Assembly (NCBI GenBank): GCA_029202485.1
Contig: CP119313.1
Span: forward strand, 4,402,001 to 4,466,000
DNA from: Candidatus Pedobacter colombiensis
Lineage (GTDB): Bacteria > Bacteroidota > Bacteroidia > Sphingobacteriales > Sphingobacteriaceae
DNA length: 64,000 bases
Direction of reading: 5' to 3'
This document shows, piece by piece, positions 1 to 9,301 of the stretch. Below the pieces are notes generated by a model, which saw only the letters and a list, made by a program, of their open reading frames with translations, was not told the origin of the DNA and ran no database searches. The translations under genes were made by a program, and so were the position numbers. Every line of letters begins with the position of its first letter. Positions within the stretch are counted from its first letter, which is position 1.

Positions 1-833
1 GCCGCCTGTCCTTTTGCCAACCAGGCATCACTACCTACCGGAATAATTCCATAAGAAAGCAATTTAGCGACAACTTGCTGATCAGAGACCAAACCTGGAA
101 AACGAAAAAAGACAGAAGGCAGCAATCCTTGTTGCATCATTGCGATTTCTGTTCCCAGTATTTCAAAATTTAGATCAGTACCCGGTTCCAATAGAAAGTT
201 AGTTTTGAGTGGGGCTTTGGCACTTACCCGATGATTGTAAGAATGATTTACCCAGGTAACAACAATGTCTCCCGAATGCACAAGCTCTTTTAACCACTTC
301 AAATCACTACTGTGGGTAAGCATCCATCTTCCTGTAATGGATATCGCCAGAGGAACCGGTTTTTCAGTTCGCTGAAATTCAGTGATTAATGAAGTAAAAA
401 TAATCTTATCAAGTGGTTTGTGTGAAGGACAAAGATCAATTGTCAAAGTGATCCCCTTTTCTTTAGGAAACCCATGTATAATCCCTGCATCTTGCAAACT
501 CCCGGATAATTGCGAGGCATCATTTATTGTTTTGGCATACGGGGAATCGTTAAAGTAACGAAGCACCTCCTGCCAGGTTAATGCTTTTGGACTTACCCGA
601 TCAGCTGGAATTATTTCTGTTGTCAGTTCATTGGGGTCAACAATCAAAAAAGAATCAACATCATCTCTTTTAAACTTACGCAAAACCAACTGCGTCTTAT
701 TTTCATATTTGACTGCAGCAAAATACTTGGTATAATTTGCAACAGTTACCTGCGCAACAGCTGGTACCGTTAAGAAAAAAAATAAGCCAACAATGCCACC
801 TAGGCTTACTATTTTATGGCTAAGGGTTTCCAT
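1..833 (-). CDS. Polysaccharide deacetylase family protein (partial, C-terminus outside window)
   Basis: The reading frame is open from an ATG at 833 to the window edge (277 codons visible). The N-terminus has a signal peptide (residues ~8-27, ending in AVAQ), so the product is exported. A NodB-type deacetylase core follows: TLTIDLCPS (~130) stands where the usual TFDDGP motif sits, then NHSYNH (metal-binding HxxxH type) and FFRFPG (motif 3). The second Asp of motif 1 is replaced by Leu, as in a variant branch of the family, so the exact substrate is uncertain; peptidoglycan or another N-acetylated polysaccharide is likely. It starts 5 bp after the mscS-like stop and is probably cotranscribed with it. 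Confidence 0.75.
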   Translation of the reverse strand, partial: METLSHKIVSLGGIVGLFFFLTVPAVAQVTVANYTKYFAAVKYENKTQLVLRKFKRDDVDSFLIVDPNELTTEIIPADRVSPKALTWQEVLRYFNDSPYAKTINDASQLSGSLQDAGIIHGFPKEKGITLTIDLCPSHKPLDKIIFTSLITEFQRTEKPVPLAISITGRWMLTHSSDLKWLKELVHSGDIVVTWVNHSYNHRVSAKAPLKTNFLLEPGTDLNFEILGTEIAMMQQGLLPSVFFRFPGLVSDQQVVAKLLSYGIIPVGSDAWLAKGQA

Positions 834-838
834 TTTGT

Positions 839-2413
839 TTATGACTTTTCTGGATTGACAACTGTGCTGGCATTTCCATCTCTGATGGCCTGGTAATGCG
901 GCGACATAATCTCGACACCCGCGGCATCAAATGCAATATGAATATTTCTATGAATTTCGGAATAAATAACAGGCATCTGTTTAGGGTTACGGATATAAGC
1001 ATTCAATTGGTAAGATACATACCAATCTTCCAGTCCTGTTTGCAACACAAAAGGCTCTTTTTCTTTAACTACTCCCTCCGAAGCCAAAGCAGCTTTGATC
1101 AACAATTCATGCGCTGTAGCCCAAGGAATATCATAGCCCAACGTTACTGTAGTATGAATAATTAAGCCTTCCTCTGCAGCCAGACTACTGTAATTTATCG
1201 TATTACCGGTTAATATTGCACTATTAGGAATAGTGATCACCTCATTTTTAACCGTTAAAACACGGGTTACCAACAGCGATTTTTCTTGAATAGCCCCGAT
1301 AGTTTCTCCAATCTTTACCACATCGCCAATCTTAAATGGCCGCATATAGGTAATGACCATTCCAGCAACGCCATTACTAATGGCAGATGAAGACCCAAAT
1401 GAGATCAGTACCCCCAAAAATACAGAGACACCTTTAAATATTTCAGAATTTGAACCTGGAATAAACGGCCAGATCACCACAATCATAAATGCATTTAATA
1501 TGATCTTCACAATGTTATAAGTAGGCTTGGCCCAATCTGGATAAAATCCATTGATCTTTAACCGCTCGGTAGCAATCTCATTAGAGAAAAATTTGATACC
1601 CTTCTTTATATAGTGAAAAACAAGAAAAATTATTGCTATGGTTATTAAATTAGGGATAAAGTCGATGATCCCGCTAGATATATTTTTTAAAGGATTTAAC
1701 ACAAAATCGATCAGACTGTCACTCCAGGGTTTAGTCCAGGGAAAAAGTCGGAATAATACGGGAAGGGTAAGATAAACAAGAATAAATATAACGACGACCT
1801 TAATCACATTCAATAACTTTCGAATCAGCCACAGTTCATTTTTAGAGTTAATTAACTCATAATTTTTAATCTTCAGGCCCGCAATCTTTTGATGAAGTTT
1901 TACACGCAACCAGGCATTGAATCGGTTTGAATACTTATTAAGGAAATAAATGCACATGATCATAATGGCAATGATCAGCAAACCTAATCCTGCCCGCTTT
2001 AATAGCTGAGAAACATCAGTCTCCTTTTTATAGATTTTAATATTATTGAGGATAATGTCCTGATAGGCTGTAGCCATTATCTCCCTATCCATCTTTACCG
2101 AATCAGCATCCGCTTTGGATAAACTCAACAGTACATTTCCCTTATAGACAATATCAATCAGTGTTGAATCTTTTTCGGTGATTAACGAATCAGGCACAAA
2201 AAGTAGATCTTCGGCCAACGCTGTTATCTTTGCAGAGGTTCTTTCAGCCCTTTCAGTTGCCGACAAAGGACCAAGCTTATTTTTAACAAAGAACAAGGTA
2301 TCGGAATGTGCAATAACAGGATACCCTTTAAAAACAGTTTTGGCTTCTTGAGCGCTTGTGATGTTGCAAATGCTGATAAAGGCTATAAAAACAAATAGAG
2401 ATCGTATTGACAT
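839..2413 (-). CDS. MscS-family mechanosensitive ion channel
   Basis: A 524-residue membrane protein. The ATG at 2413 is preferred because it opens with a clean signal peptide (MSIRSLFVFIAFISICNITSAQ); the upstream ATG at 2443 adds ten non-hydrophobic residues. A periplasmic segment (~20-135) precedes several TM helices (~140-165, ~205-235, ~260-280, ~310-335, ~345-370). The MscS pore-helix and beta-domain region follows, including SFGSSSAISNGVAGMVITYMR and the soluble motif RPFKIGDVVKIGETIGAIQEK, then a C-terminal alpha/beta domain. The family releases solutes on hypo-osmotic shock. It is probably the first gene of a leftward operon with the deacetylase and is divergent from pdxJ, with only 23 bp between the two ATGs. 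Confidence 0.85.
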   Translation of the reverse strand: MSIRSLFVFIAFISICNITSAQEAKTVFKGYPVIAHSDTLFFVKNKLGPLSATERAERTSAKITALAEDLLFVPDSLITEKDSTLIDIVYKGNVLLSLSKADADSVKMDREIMATAYQDIILNNIKIYKKETDVSQLLKRAGLGLLIIAIMIMCIYFLNKYSNRFNAWLRVKLHQKIAGLKIKNYELINSKNELWLIRKLLNVIKVVVIFILVYLTLPVLFRLFPWTKPWSDSLIDFVLNPLKNISSGIIDFIPNLITIAIIFLVFHYIKKGIKFFSNEIATERLKINGFYPDWAKPTYNIVKIILNAFMIVVIWPFIPGSNSEIFKGVSVFLGVLISFGSSSAISNGVAGMVITYMRPFKIGDVVKIGETIGAIQEKSLLVTRVLTVKNEVITIPNSAILTGNTINYSSLAAEEGLIIHTTVTLGYDIPWATAHELLIKAALASEGVVKEKEPFVLQTGLEDWYVSYQLNAYIRNPKQMPVIYSEIHRNIHIAFDAAGVEIMSPHYQAIRDGNASTVVNPEKS

Positions 2414-2433
2414 GGTTATTTCTTTTATATTTG
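2407..2433 (+). promoter_or_regulatory. Putative promoter of pdxJ
   Basis: A TTGACA at 2407-2412 and a perfect Bacteroidota -7 box TAnnTTTG (TATATTTG, 2426-2433) are separated by about 16 bp. The -7 box ends 3 bp before the pdxJ ATG, so the transcript should start at or inside the start codon. The -33 element lies in the first codons of the divergent mscS-like gene. Confidence 0.5.
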
Positions 2434-2436
2434 TGC

Positions 2437-3156
2437 ATGGCACATCTATCAGTAAATATCAACAAAATAGCTACGCTTCGCAATAGCCGGGGTGGTAATA
2501 ATCCGGACCTTGTAAAAGTAGCTTTAGATTGTGAACGTTTTGGCGCCGAAGGAATCACAGTACACCCACGCCCCGATGAAAGACACATTCGTTATCAAGA
2601 TGTTTTCGATTTAAAAGCTGTGATTGCAACAGAGTTTAATATTGAAGGGAACTGCAGAGAGCACAAATTTGTAGAACTGGTTTTGGCAAATAAACCAGCC
2701 CAGGTGACCTTGGTGCCTGATGCAGACGGACAACTCACCTCCAATCATGGTTGGGACACCATTAAACACGCAGCTTATTTAAAGGAAATGGTCGGCCTCT
2801 TTAAATCAGCCGGCATAAGGGTATCTATATTTGTTGATCCGGTTGTAGAAATGGTTGAGGCTGCTGTATTAACCGGAACTGATAGAATTGAGCTATATAC
2901 AGAAGCTTATGCACATAATTATTACGACAATAGAGAAAAAGCCGTCCTACCTTATGTCGCAGCCGCTCATAAAGCGAATGAACTTGGATTAGGTATTAAT
3001 GCCGGTCACGATCTCGATCTCCACAATCTGAAATATTTTGCTCAAAGCGTTCCCGGCTTACTTGAAGTCAGTATTGGTCATGCATTGATCTGTGATGCAC
3101 TCTACTTAGGCCTTGAAAACACCATACAAATGTATTTACAGCAGTTGAAGCATTAA
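2437..3156 (+). CDS. pdxJ: Pyridoxine 5'-phosphate synthase PdxJ
   Basis: A 239-aa protein of normal PdxJ length. The start MAHLSVNINKIATLRNSRGG at 2437 matches the usual N-terminus of the family; a TTG ten codons upstream sits in the promoter. The motifs EGITVHPRPDERHIR, EGNCREHKFVEL (Glu and His of the active site), VSIFVDP, ELYTEAY and the C-terminal NAGHDLDLHNL plus EVSIGHALI are all present. PdxJ condenses 1-deoxyxylulose 5-phosphate with 3-amino-2-oxopropyl phosphate to make pyridoxine 5'-phosphate, the vitamin B6 precursor. The gene just downstream, gcvP, is a PLP enzyme. Transcription may be leaderless, judging from the -7 box. Confidence 0.96.
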   Translation: MAHLSVNINKIATLRNSRGGNNPDLVKVALDCERFGAEGITVHPRPDERHIRYQDVFDLKAVIATEFNIEGNCREHKFVELVLANKPAQVTLVPDADGQLTSNHGWDTIKHAAYLKEMVGLFKSAGIRVSIFVDPVVEMVEAAVLTGTDRIELYTEAYAHNYYDNREKAVLPYVAAAHKANELGLGINAGHDLDLHNLKYFAQSVPGLLEVSIGHALICDALYLGLENTIQMYLQQLKH

Positions 3157-3180
3157 TGCTTAAAAGTTTATGAAGTCTTT

Positions 3181-3215
3181 TTGACTGAAGCTAAGGGTAT
3201 TTTTTATTACCTTTG
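3181..3215 (+). promoter_or_regulatory. Putative promoter of gcvP
   Basis: A TTGAC at 3181-3185 and a perfect TAnnTTTG box (TACCTTTG, 3208-3215) lie upstream of gcvP. The spacing of 24 bp is slightly long. The position leaves about 18 nt of leader before the ATG at 3240 and argues against the upstream in-frame ATG-like start at 3213, which would lie inside the box. Confidence 0.5.
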
Positions 3216-3239
3216 CGCAACTTTTTATTCATAGACTTC

Positions 3240-6116
3240 ATGAGCTTAAATATTCATTACAAAGAGGACTTTAAAGATCGTCACATTGCTCCTAACACAC
3301 AGGATACCAATGAAATGTTAAACACCATTGGCGTAAGTTCTGTTGACGAACTGATTGCACAAACTGTGCCTCAATCTATCAGATTAAAGCAACCGTTGAA
3401 TTTGCCAAAGGCCAAATCAGAAACAGATTACCTTACAGCACTAAAACAAACAGCTTCTTTAAATAAAGTTTTCAAATCTTATATAGGCCAGGGTTATTAT
3501 GACACCATAACTCCGGGTGTTATATTACGTAACGTAATGGAAAACCCGGGATGGTATACACAATATACACCATACCAGGCGGAAATTGCACAAGGCCGCT
3601 TACAGGCGTTGTTAAACTTCCAGACTATGGTGATCGACCTTACAGGTATGGAAATTGCAAATGCATCTCTTTTAGACGAAGGTACTGCTGCTGCTGAAGC
3701 TATGTTTATGCAATACAGTCTGCGTAAAAATCAACAGGCTACAAAATTCTTCGTTTCTGAATTGTTGTTCCCTCAAACTATAGATATTTTAAAAACCCGT
3801 GCTAACCCTTACGGCATTGAACTTGTAATTGGTGATCACCAGTTATTTGAACTTAGCGACGAGTTCTTTGGAGCGATCATCCAGTACCCTGCAGGTAATG
3901 GTGAGGTATTTGATTATACCGGTTTTGCACAAAAAGCACATGACAAAAATGTTAAGGTTACCGTTGTAGCTGACTTGTTAAGTCTTACCTTATTAACTCC
4001 TCCGGGAGAATGGGGTGCAGATGTTGTAGTTGGTACTTCACAACGTTTTGGTGTACCAATGGGCTTTGGTGGTCCTCATGCAGCATACTTTGCTACTAAA
4101 GACGAGTACAAACGCTCCATCCCGGGCCGTATTATTGGCGTAACTATCGACAGCAATAACAATTACGCTTTGCGTATGGCTTTACAAACACGTGAGCAGC
4201 ATATCCGTAGGGATAAAGCAACCTCAAACATTTGTACTGCACAGGCTCTATTAGCCATTATGGCTGGTTTCTATGCTGTTTACCATGGTCCTAAAGGTTT
4301 AAAGTTAATTGCTGAACGTACACATGGATTGGCAATTACACTAGCTAAATCATTAGAAAAAATAGGCTATAAACAACTCAACAAGTCTTATTTCGATACC
4401 ATACAATTGGATCTTGGTAATCTGGCTGATTCTATCCACAGAGAGTGTATCGACAATGAACTTAACCTGCATTACAATGGCAGTATCGTTACCATTGCAT
4501 TAGACGAGACGACTTCGGCAGAGGATATTAAACTGCTGACCAAAATATTTGCAAAAGTAAAAGGCATTGCTGCTGACGCAGTGGAGATTGAAGATAAAAA
4601 TGTGGAGACTGTAATTCCTTCAGCCTTACAACGTAAATCTGATTACTTAACGCACCCAATATTCAACACGCATCGTTCAGAACATGAAATGTTGCGTTAT
4701 ATCAAATCTTTAGAAGCTAAAGATCTTTCACTTTGTCACTCAATGATTGCTTTAGGTTCATGTACCATGAAACTAAATGCAACTACAGAAATGATCCCTG
4801 TTACCTGGCCAGAGTTTGGTAAAATCCACCCATTTGCACCGGCAGATCAGGTTTTGGGTTATTATACTGTATTTAATGAATTAGACAAATGGTTAAGTGA
4901 AATTACCGGCTTTGCCGCAATGAGCTTACAACCAAATTCAGGTGCGCAAGGGGAATATGCAGGTTTAATGGTGATCAGAGCATATCACAATGACCGAGGC
5001 GATGCACACCGTAACATTGCCTTAATTCCTTCATCGGCACATGGTACTAATCCGGCTTCTGCAGCTATGGCAGGAATGAAGATCATTATCGTTAAATCAT
5101 TGGAAAATGGAAATATTGATGTTGATGATTTAAAAGCTAAAGCTGAAGAACATGCGGCTAACCTTTCTTGTTTAATGGTGACTTACCCTTCTACACATGG
5201 TGTATTTGAGGAAAGCATTGTTGATATCTGTAACATCATCCATGAGAATGGCGGACAGGTTTATATGGATGGGGCAAATATGAATGCTCAGGTTGGCTTG
5301 ACCAGCCCAGGTAACATTGGCGCTGATGTTTGTCACCTAAACTTGCATAAAACATTCTGTATTCCTCACGGTGGCGGCGGCCCGGGTATGGGACCAATTG
5401 GTGTAGCGAAACACCTTGTTCCTTATTTACCGGGACATGCTGTAGTAAACATTGACAACGGAAAATCTATCCATGCAGTATCATCTGCGCCATGGGGCTC
5501 GGCCTCTATCTTAATCATCTCTCATGCCTATATTGCCATGATGGGTGTAGATGGATTAGCTAATGCCACCAGGTATGCAATACTAAATGCGAATTATATG
5601 AAAGCGCGTTTAGAACAGCATTATCCGGTATTATATTCGGGTGCTAACGGACGTTGCGCACACGAAATGATCCTGGATTGCAGAGGCTTTAAAAACTACG
5701 GAATTGAAGTGGTTGATATTGCCAAACGCTTAATGGACTATGGCTTCCATGCACCAACAGTATCTTTCCCTGTCGCAGGAACTTTAATGATTGAGCCAAC
5801 TGAAAGTGAGCCTAAGCATGAGCTTGATCGTTTCTGTGATGCTTTAATTGCGATCAGAAAAGAAATCACATCAGTTGAGCGCGGTGAACTGGACAAAACA
5901 GACAACCCTTTAAAAAATGCGCCACATACAGCAGCTGTAGCGACAGGTGATGAGTGGAACCATGCTTATAGCAGACAAACAGCAGCATTTCCGTTGCCGT
6001 ATGTAGCAGCCTATAAATTCTGGCCATCTGTGGGTAGGGTTAACGATTCATTTGGCGATAGATCACTTGTTTGTGCATGTCCGCCAATTGAAAGTTATAT
6101 GGAAGAGCACATATAA
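3240..6116 (+). CDS. gcvP: Aminomethyl-transferring glycine dehydrogenase (glycine cleavage P protein)
   Basis: A 958-aa single-chain P protein of normal length, in which the N-half and C-half are the two homologous aminotransferase-fold domains found as separate subunits in some bacteria. The start MSLNIHYKEDFKDRHIAPN at 3240 fits the family (F..RHIGP/HIAPN). Conserved stretches include TPYQAEIAQGRLQALLNFQTM, the PLP lysine in NLHKTFCIPHGGGGPG (K704), and GSCTMKLNATTEM at the start of the second domain. The enzyme decarboxylates glycine and passes the aminomethyl group to the lipoyl H protein. The GcvT and GcvH partners are not in this window; the E3/L protein is probably lpdA at 50-51.5 kb. 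No glycine riboswitch is apparent upstream. Confidence 0.97.
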   Translation: MSLNIHYKEDFKDRHIAPNTQDTNEMLNTIGVSSVDELIAQTVPQSIRLKQPLNLPKAKSETDYLTALKQTASLNKVFKSYIGQGYYDTITPGVILRNVMENPGWYTQYTPYQAEIAQGRLQALLNFQTMVIDLTGMEIANASLLDEGTAAAEAMFMQYSLRKNQQATKFFVSELLFPQTIDILKTRANPYGIELVIGDHQLFELSDEFFGAIIQYPAGNGEVFDYTGFAQKAHDKNVKVTVVADLLSLTLLTPPGEWGADVVVGTSQRFGVPMGFGGPHAAYFATKDEYKRSIPGRIIGVTIDSNNNYALRMALQTREQHIRRDKATSNICTAQALLAIMAGFYAVYHGPKGLKLIAERTHGLAITLAKSLEKIGYKQLNKSYFDTIQLDLGNLADSIHRECIDNELNLHYNGSIVTIALDETTSAEDIKLLTKIFAKVKGIAADAVEIEDKNVETVIPSALQRKSDYLTHPIFNTHRSEHEMLRYIKSLEAKDLSLCHSMIALGSCTMKLNATTEMIPVTWPEFGKIHPFAPADQVLGYYTVFNELDKWLSEITGFAAMSLQPNSGAQGEYAGLMVIRAYHNDRGDAHRNIALIPSSAHGTNPASAAMAGMKIIIVKSLENGNIDVDDLKAKAEEHAANLSCLMVTYPSTHGVFEESIVDICNIIHENGGQVYMDGANMNAQVGLTSPGNIGADVCHLNLHKTFCIPHGGGGPGMGPIGVAKHLVPYLPGHAVVNIDNGKSIHAVSSAPWGSASILIISHAYIAMMGVDGLANATRYAILNANYMKARLEQHYPVLYSGANGRCAHEMILDCRGFKNYGIEVVDIAKRLMDYGFHAPTVSFPVAGTLMIEPTESEPKHELDRFCDALIAIRKEITSVERGELDKTDNPLKNAPHTAAVATGDEWNHAYSRQTAAFPLPYVAAYKFWPSVGRVNDSFGDRSLVCACPPIESYMEEHI

Positions 6117-6145
6117 AAAACTCGGAAACAATAAGTTGACAGGAA

Positions 6146-6180
6146 ATAAAAAAAGCCATTATTAATAATGGCTTTTTTTA
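6146..6180 (+). terminator. Rho-independent terminator after gcvP
   Basis: The perfect palindrome GCCATTATTAATAATGGC (6155-6172) is flanked by A7 and T7 runs, 30 bp after the gcvP stop. Confidence 0.9.
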
Positions 6181-6274
6181 TGATAAAATAAATATCTGTT
6201 ACATAAAACAAATTACAACATATTTCATAACTTTATATGCATACCAATTTTGTGGCTAGGGGCCAATCAACTTT

Positions 6275-6670
6275 ATGATGGATAATAAAATTAACCTTCT
6301 CGTTATTGATGACGATGATATTAACATCTTTATCATCAAAAAGATAGTTGAAAAAACTGGATACAATGTGAATATGGTGTCTAAGGCCAATGGCTTGCTA
6401 GCTATTGATCATTTAAAAGCTACGCGAGATCAACAAGACTTTCCGCAACTTATTCTTATTGACATTAATATGCCGGTATTGAATGGCTGGGAGTTTCTTG
6501 ATGCTTATGAAGCGCTGAACATTACCAAGAGAGTAGATATGTACATGCTTTCTTCTTCGGTATATGAGAATGATATTGAAAAGGCAAAAACCTATGCAAA
6601 AGTGAAAGGGTTTATTTCTAAACCCTTATCCATAGAAAGATTAATTGAACTTTTTAAACTGTTGGTTTAG
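6275..6670 (+). CDS. Single-domain response regulator (CheY-like receiver)
   Basis: A 131-aa stand-alone receiver domain without an output domain. The acidic cluster is DDDD at 12-15, the phospho-acceptor Asp is D63 (LILIDINMPVLNGWEF), the switch Ser/Thr region is MLSSSV (91-96), and the conserved Lys is K116 (FISKPLS). Such proteins carry phosphate between histidine kinases and other partners or act through protein-protein contact. No kinase gene is adjacent, so it is an orphan. It starts with a doubled ATG-ATG, so the first residue is ambiguous by one codon. It converges on the MBL gene with 6 bp between stops. Confidence 0.88.
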   Translation: MMDNKINLLVIDDDDINIFIIKKIVEKTGYNVNMVSKANGLLAIDHLKATRDQQDFPQLILIDINMPVLNGWEFLDAYEALNITKRVDMYMLSSSVYENDIEKAKTYAKVKGFISKPLSIERLIELFKLLV

Positions 6671-6676
6671 TAAAAT

Positions 6677-7441
6677 CTACGAGATTTTGAACTGCCCATC
6701 GGTTAGACTAACGTAACCTGTGGCCCTACTTTTTCCATGGTAGAACAGACAATTCCAATTTTCTGCAGCGGCTCTTGTTCCAAACTCTTCTCTCAGTTCC
6801 ATCGCTTTCCTTCCGTCAAAGTCATATTTAGCGATAAACTTTCTCAACAATTCTTCGGGTTCTGGCAATACATCACCGCCAAAAAACACCTTATCCACTC
6901 CGTCATCAAGTAAATAAACCTGGTGAAATGGAGTGTGTGCTCCCGTCAATTCATAGCTAATCTCATTTGTCAACTGTCCGGATCCTTCGATAAAAGTAAG
7001 TTGCGCGTTACGCTGCAAAAATTCAAATATTTCTGTTTTATAAGAGGATGACTTATTGGTAAAAGCACTCTCCCATTCCCCGCGCTGAATGACATAATTT
7101 GCATGTGGAAAGCTGAGCTCTATTTTATCCCCCAGATGATGAATCATCCCCCCGGAATGGTCAAAATGCAAATGAGACATCAATACCAGATCAACATCTT
7201 TAGGATCAAATCCTGCTTTTTTAATGTTTTCATGTAAAATCAATTGCCCCTTATCATTGCTATATCCAAGCCCTGTATCAAATAAAACCAATGAGTTATT
7301 TAATTTTACAAGGAAGGGCTGTACATGAATAAACAAAGATGCCGGACGACTTTTAGGATCATCTGTCTCCGGATTAAAAGGAACAAATTTCTTATCAGCA
7401 GCAACAGAATAAGAACCTTCGTATAAAGTGAAAACTTGCAA
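6677..7441 (-). CDS. MBL-fold metallo-hydrolase
   Basis: A 254-aa protein with the metallo-beta-lactamase-fold signature SHLHFDHSGG (H90, H92, D94, H95), a preceding LVLFDTGLG strand, HTPFHQVYLL (third metal His) and FFGGDV. No signal peptide is seen, so it is cytoplasmic. The overall plan resembles the lactonase/glyoxalase-II-like branch, but the substrate cannot be read from sequence. It is divergent from recJ with a 144-bp gap. Confidence 0.8.
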   Translation of the reverse strand: MQVFTLYEGSYSVAADKKFVPFNPETDDPKSRPASLFIHVQPFLVKLNNSLVLFDTGLGYSNDKGQLILHENIKKAGFDPKDVDLVLMSHLHFDHSGGMIHHLGDKIELSFPHANYVIQRGEWESAFTNKSSSYKTEIFEFLQRNAQLTFIEGSGQLTNEISYELTGAHTPFHQVYLLDDGVDKVFFGGDVLPEPEELLRKFIAKYDFDGRKAMELREEFGTRAAAENWNCLFYHGKSRATGYVSLTDGQFKIS

Positions 7442-7585
7442 TGGCGTAGTTATTAGTAAGAAGAAATTAAATGATATATTTACGAATCATTGCAAAGATA
7501 TGGAACCTCCATGAACTTCCTGTTTATAAATAACAACAATACGGTCATGCAAAATTCATAACGATTGATAAACAAACAGATAACG

Positions 7586-9292
7586 ATGAAGAAAAGATGG
7601 GTGCAGGCTATCCAGGGAAATCCCGAAACAGCAGACTTGCTTGCACAAAAACTAAATATAGATAAGAGCTTAGCACAAATTTTGGTACAAAGAGGCATTT
7701 TATCCTTTGATGATGCCCGAGAATATTTCAGACCAGAGATAGCCAAACTGCACGATCCTTTTTTAATGAAGGATATGGATAGGGCTATCGAGCGTATAGA
7801 CAGGGCGCTCAATAAAGGTGAAAAAATACTGATTTACGGTGATTATGATGTAGACGGGACCACTTCCGTTGCACTGGCATTTAGTTTTTTTAACCAATTT
7901 ACAGATCACATCGCTTATTATATCCCTGATCGTCATAAAGAAGGTTATGGAATTTCAACAACAGGTATAGATTATGCAAAAACAGAAGGATTTAGTTTAA
8001 TCATTGCCCTCGATTGCGGGATTAAATCGACAGACAAAATTGCTTATGCAAATAACCTGGGAATAGATTTTATCATTTGCGACCACCATTTACCCGGTGA
8101 TGAGCTACCTGCAGCTATCGCCATTCTGGATCCTAAACGTAAAGATTGCCAATACCCTTTTAAAGAACTTGCCGGATGTGGCATTGGTTTTAAATTGGCA
8201 CAGGCTTATTGCATAGCGCATAGATTACCCGCAACACAATACGAAAAATATATTGACCTGGTTATGGTAAGTATTGCCGCTGATATTGTTCCTGTGGAAG
8301 ATGAAAACCGGATTCTCGCCTACCATGGGCTTATCAAACTAAACACAAATCCTTGTATGGGTTTAAAGGCATTGATGGACATATCAGGCAAAAACAAAGA
8401 TTATACGCTTACGGATGTGGTATTTAGCCTGGCTCCGCGCATCAATGCCGCCGGAAGAATGGACCATGCGAATCAGGCTGTTAAAATGTTATTGTGTGCT
8501 GAAGATGCGCTGGCTCAAGAGCAAAGCTTACTCATCAACCTGCAAAACACCGATCGTAAAACCTCCGACCAAAGCATTACCGCTGAAGCTTTGGCTTTAA
8601 TTTCAGAATGTGAGATCCTTATCAATAAAAAAACAACAGTTGTGTACCATGAAAGCTGGAATAAAGGCGTTATCGGTATTGTTGCTTCCAGGCTAACAGA
8701 AACCTATTATCGACCGACTGTGGTACTTACAGCATCAAATGGTTTGCTAACCGGCTCAGCCCGTTCTGTACCAGGATTTGATTTGTATGAGGCTTTATTG
8801 GGGTGCCAGGATCTCCTCGTGCAATTTGGTGGACATAAGTTTGCCGCTGGCTTAACCATTAAGCCGGAACATATTGAATCTTTCGCAGACCGCTTTGAAG
8901 AAATTGTGAAGGCAACAATTACAGACGATCTGCTTTGCCCTGAAATTAAGATTGACAATGAAATCCACCTTTCTCAAATAGATGGAAAATTTCAGCGTAT
9001 CATTGCACAAATGGCTCCCTTTGGCCCACACAATACAGCACCTGTATTTGTGACCCATGGTGTAACTTTTGTAGGACGTCCCTTTGTTGTAGGCACAAAA
9101 CATTTAAAATTAACCATAAAACAACAAAATTCCCCTATTTTTGAATGTATCGGATTTGGAATGGCAGAAGAATTTGAGCCTTTGCTACAACCAAACCAAC
9201 CATTCTCCGTTTGTTATACTATTGAGGAAAACGTTTGGAAAGAACAAAGACGATTACAATTAAATATTAAAGACATAAAAATCAATAATTAA
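7586..9292 (+). CDS. recJ: Single-stranded-DNA-specific exonuclease RecJ
   Basis: A 568-aa 5'-3' ssDNA exonuclease used in recombination and mismatch repair. The start MKKRWVQA at 7586 is preferred to an ATG seven codons upstream. The DHH phosphoesterase domain carries YGDYDVDGTTS (D86, D88, D90) and ICDHHLPG (166-170); REYF/DPFLMKDMDRA typical of RecJ precedes it. The DHHA1 domain has GVIGIVASRLTE and GGHKFAAGLTI, and an OB-like C-terminal domain follows. It is the first gene of a rightward run with lptB (9 bp gap) and the GH3 gene (21 bp gap). Confidence 0.95.
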   Translation: MKKRWVQAIQGNPETADLLAQKLNIDKSLAQILVQRGILSFDDAREYFRPEIAKLHDPFLMKDMDRAIERIDRALNKGEKILIYGDYDVDGTTSVALAFSFFNQFTDHIAYYIPDRHKEGYGISTTGIDYAKTEGFSLIIALDCGIKSTDKIAYANNLGIDFIICDHHLPGDELPAAIAILDPKRKDCQYPFKELAGCGIGFKLAQAYCIAHRLPATQYEKYIDLVMVSIAADIVPVEDENRILAYHGLIKLNTNPCMGLKALMDISGKNKDYTLTDVVFSLAPRINAAGRMDHANQAVKMLLCAEDALAQEQSLLINLQNTDRKTSDQSITAEALALISECEILINKKTTVVYHESWNKGVIGIVASRLTETYYRPTVVLTASNGLLTGSARSVPGFDLYEALLGCQDLLVQFGGHKFAAGLTIKPEHIESFADRFEEIVKATITDDLLCPEIKIDNEIHLSQIDGKFQRIIAQMAPFGPHNTAPVFVTHGVTFVGRPFVVGTKHLKLTIKQQNSPIFECIGFGMAEEFEPLLQPNQPFSVCYTIEENVWKEQRRLQLNIKDIKINN

Positions 9293-9301
9293 TATATATA
9301 A

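Noticed and set aside
3157..3239. Glycine riboswitch upstream of gcvP
   Set aside because: The gap is only 83 bp and contains a promoter with a short leader; there is no room for the tandem aptamer.
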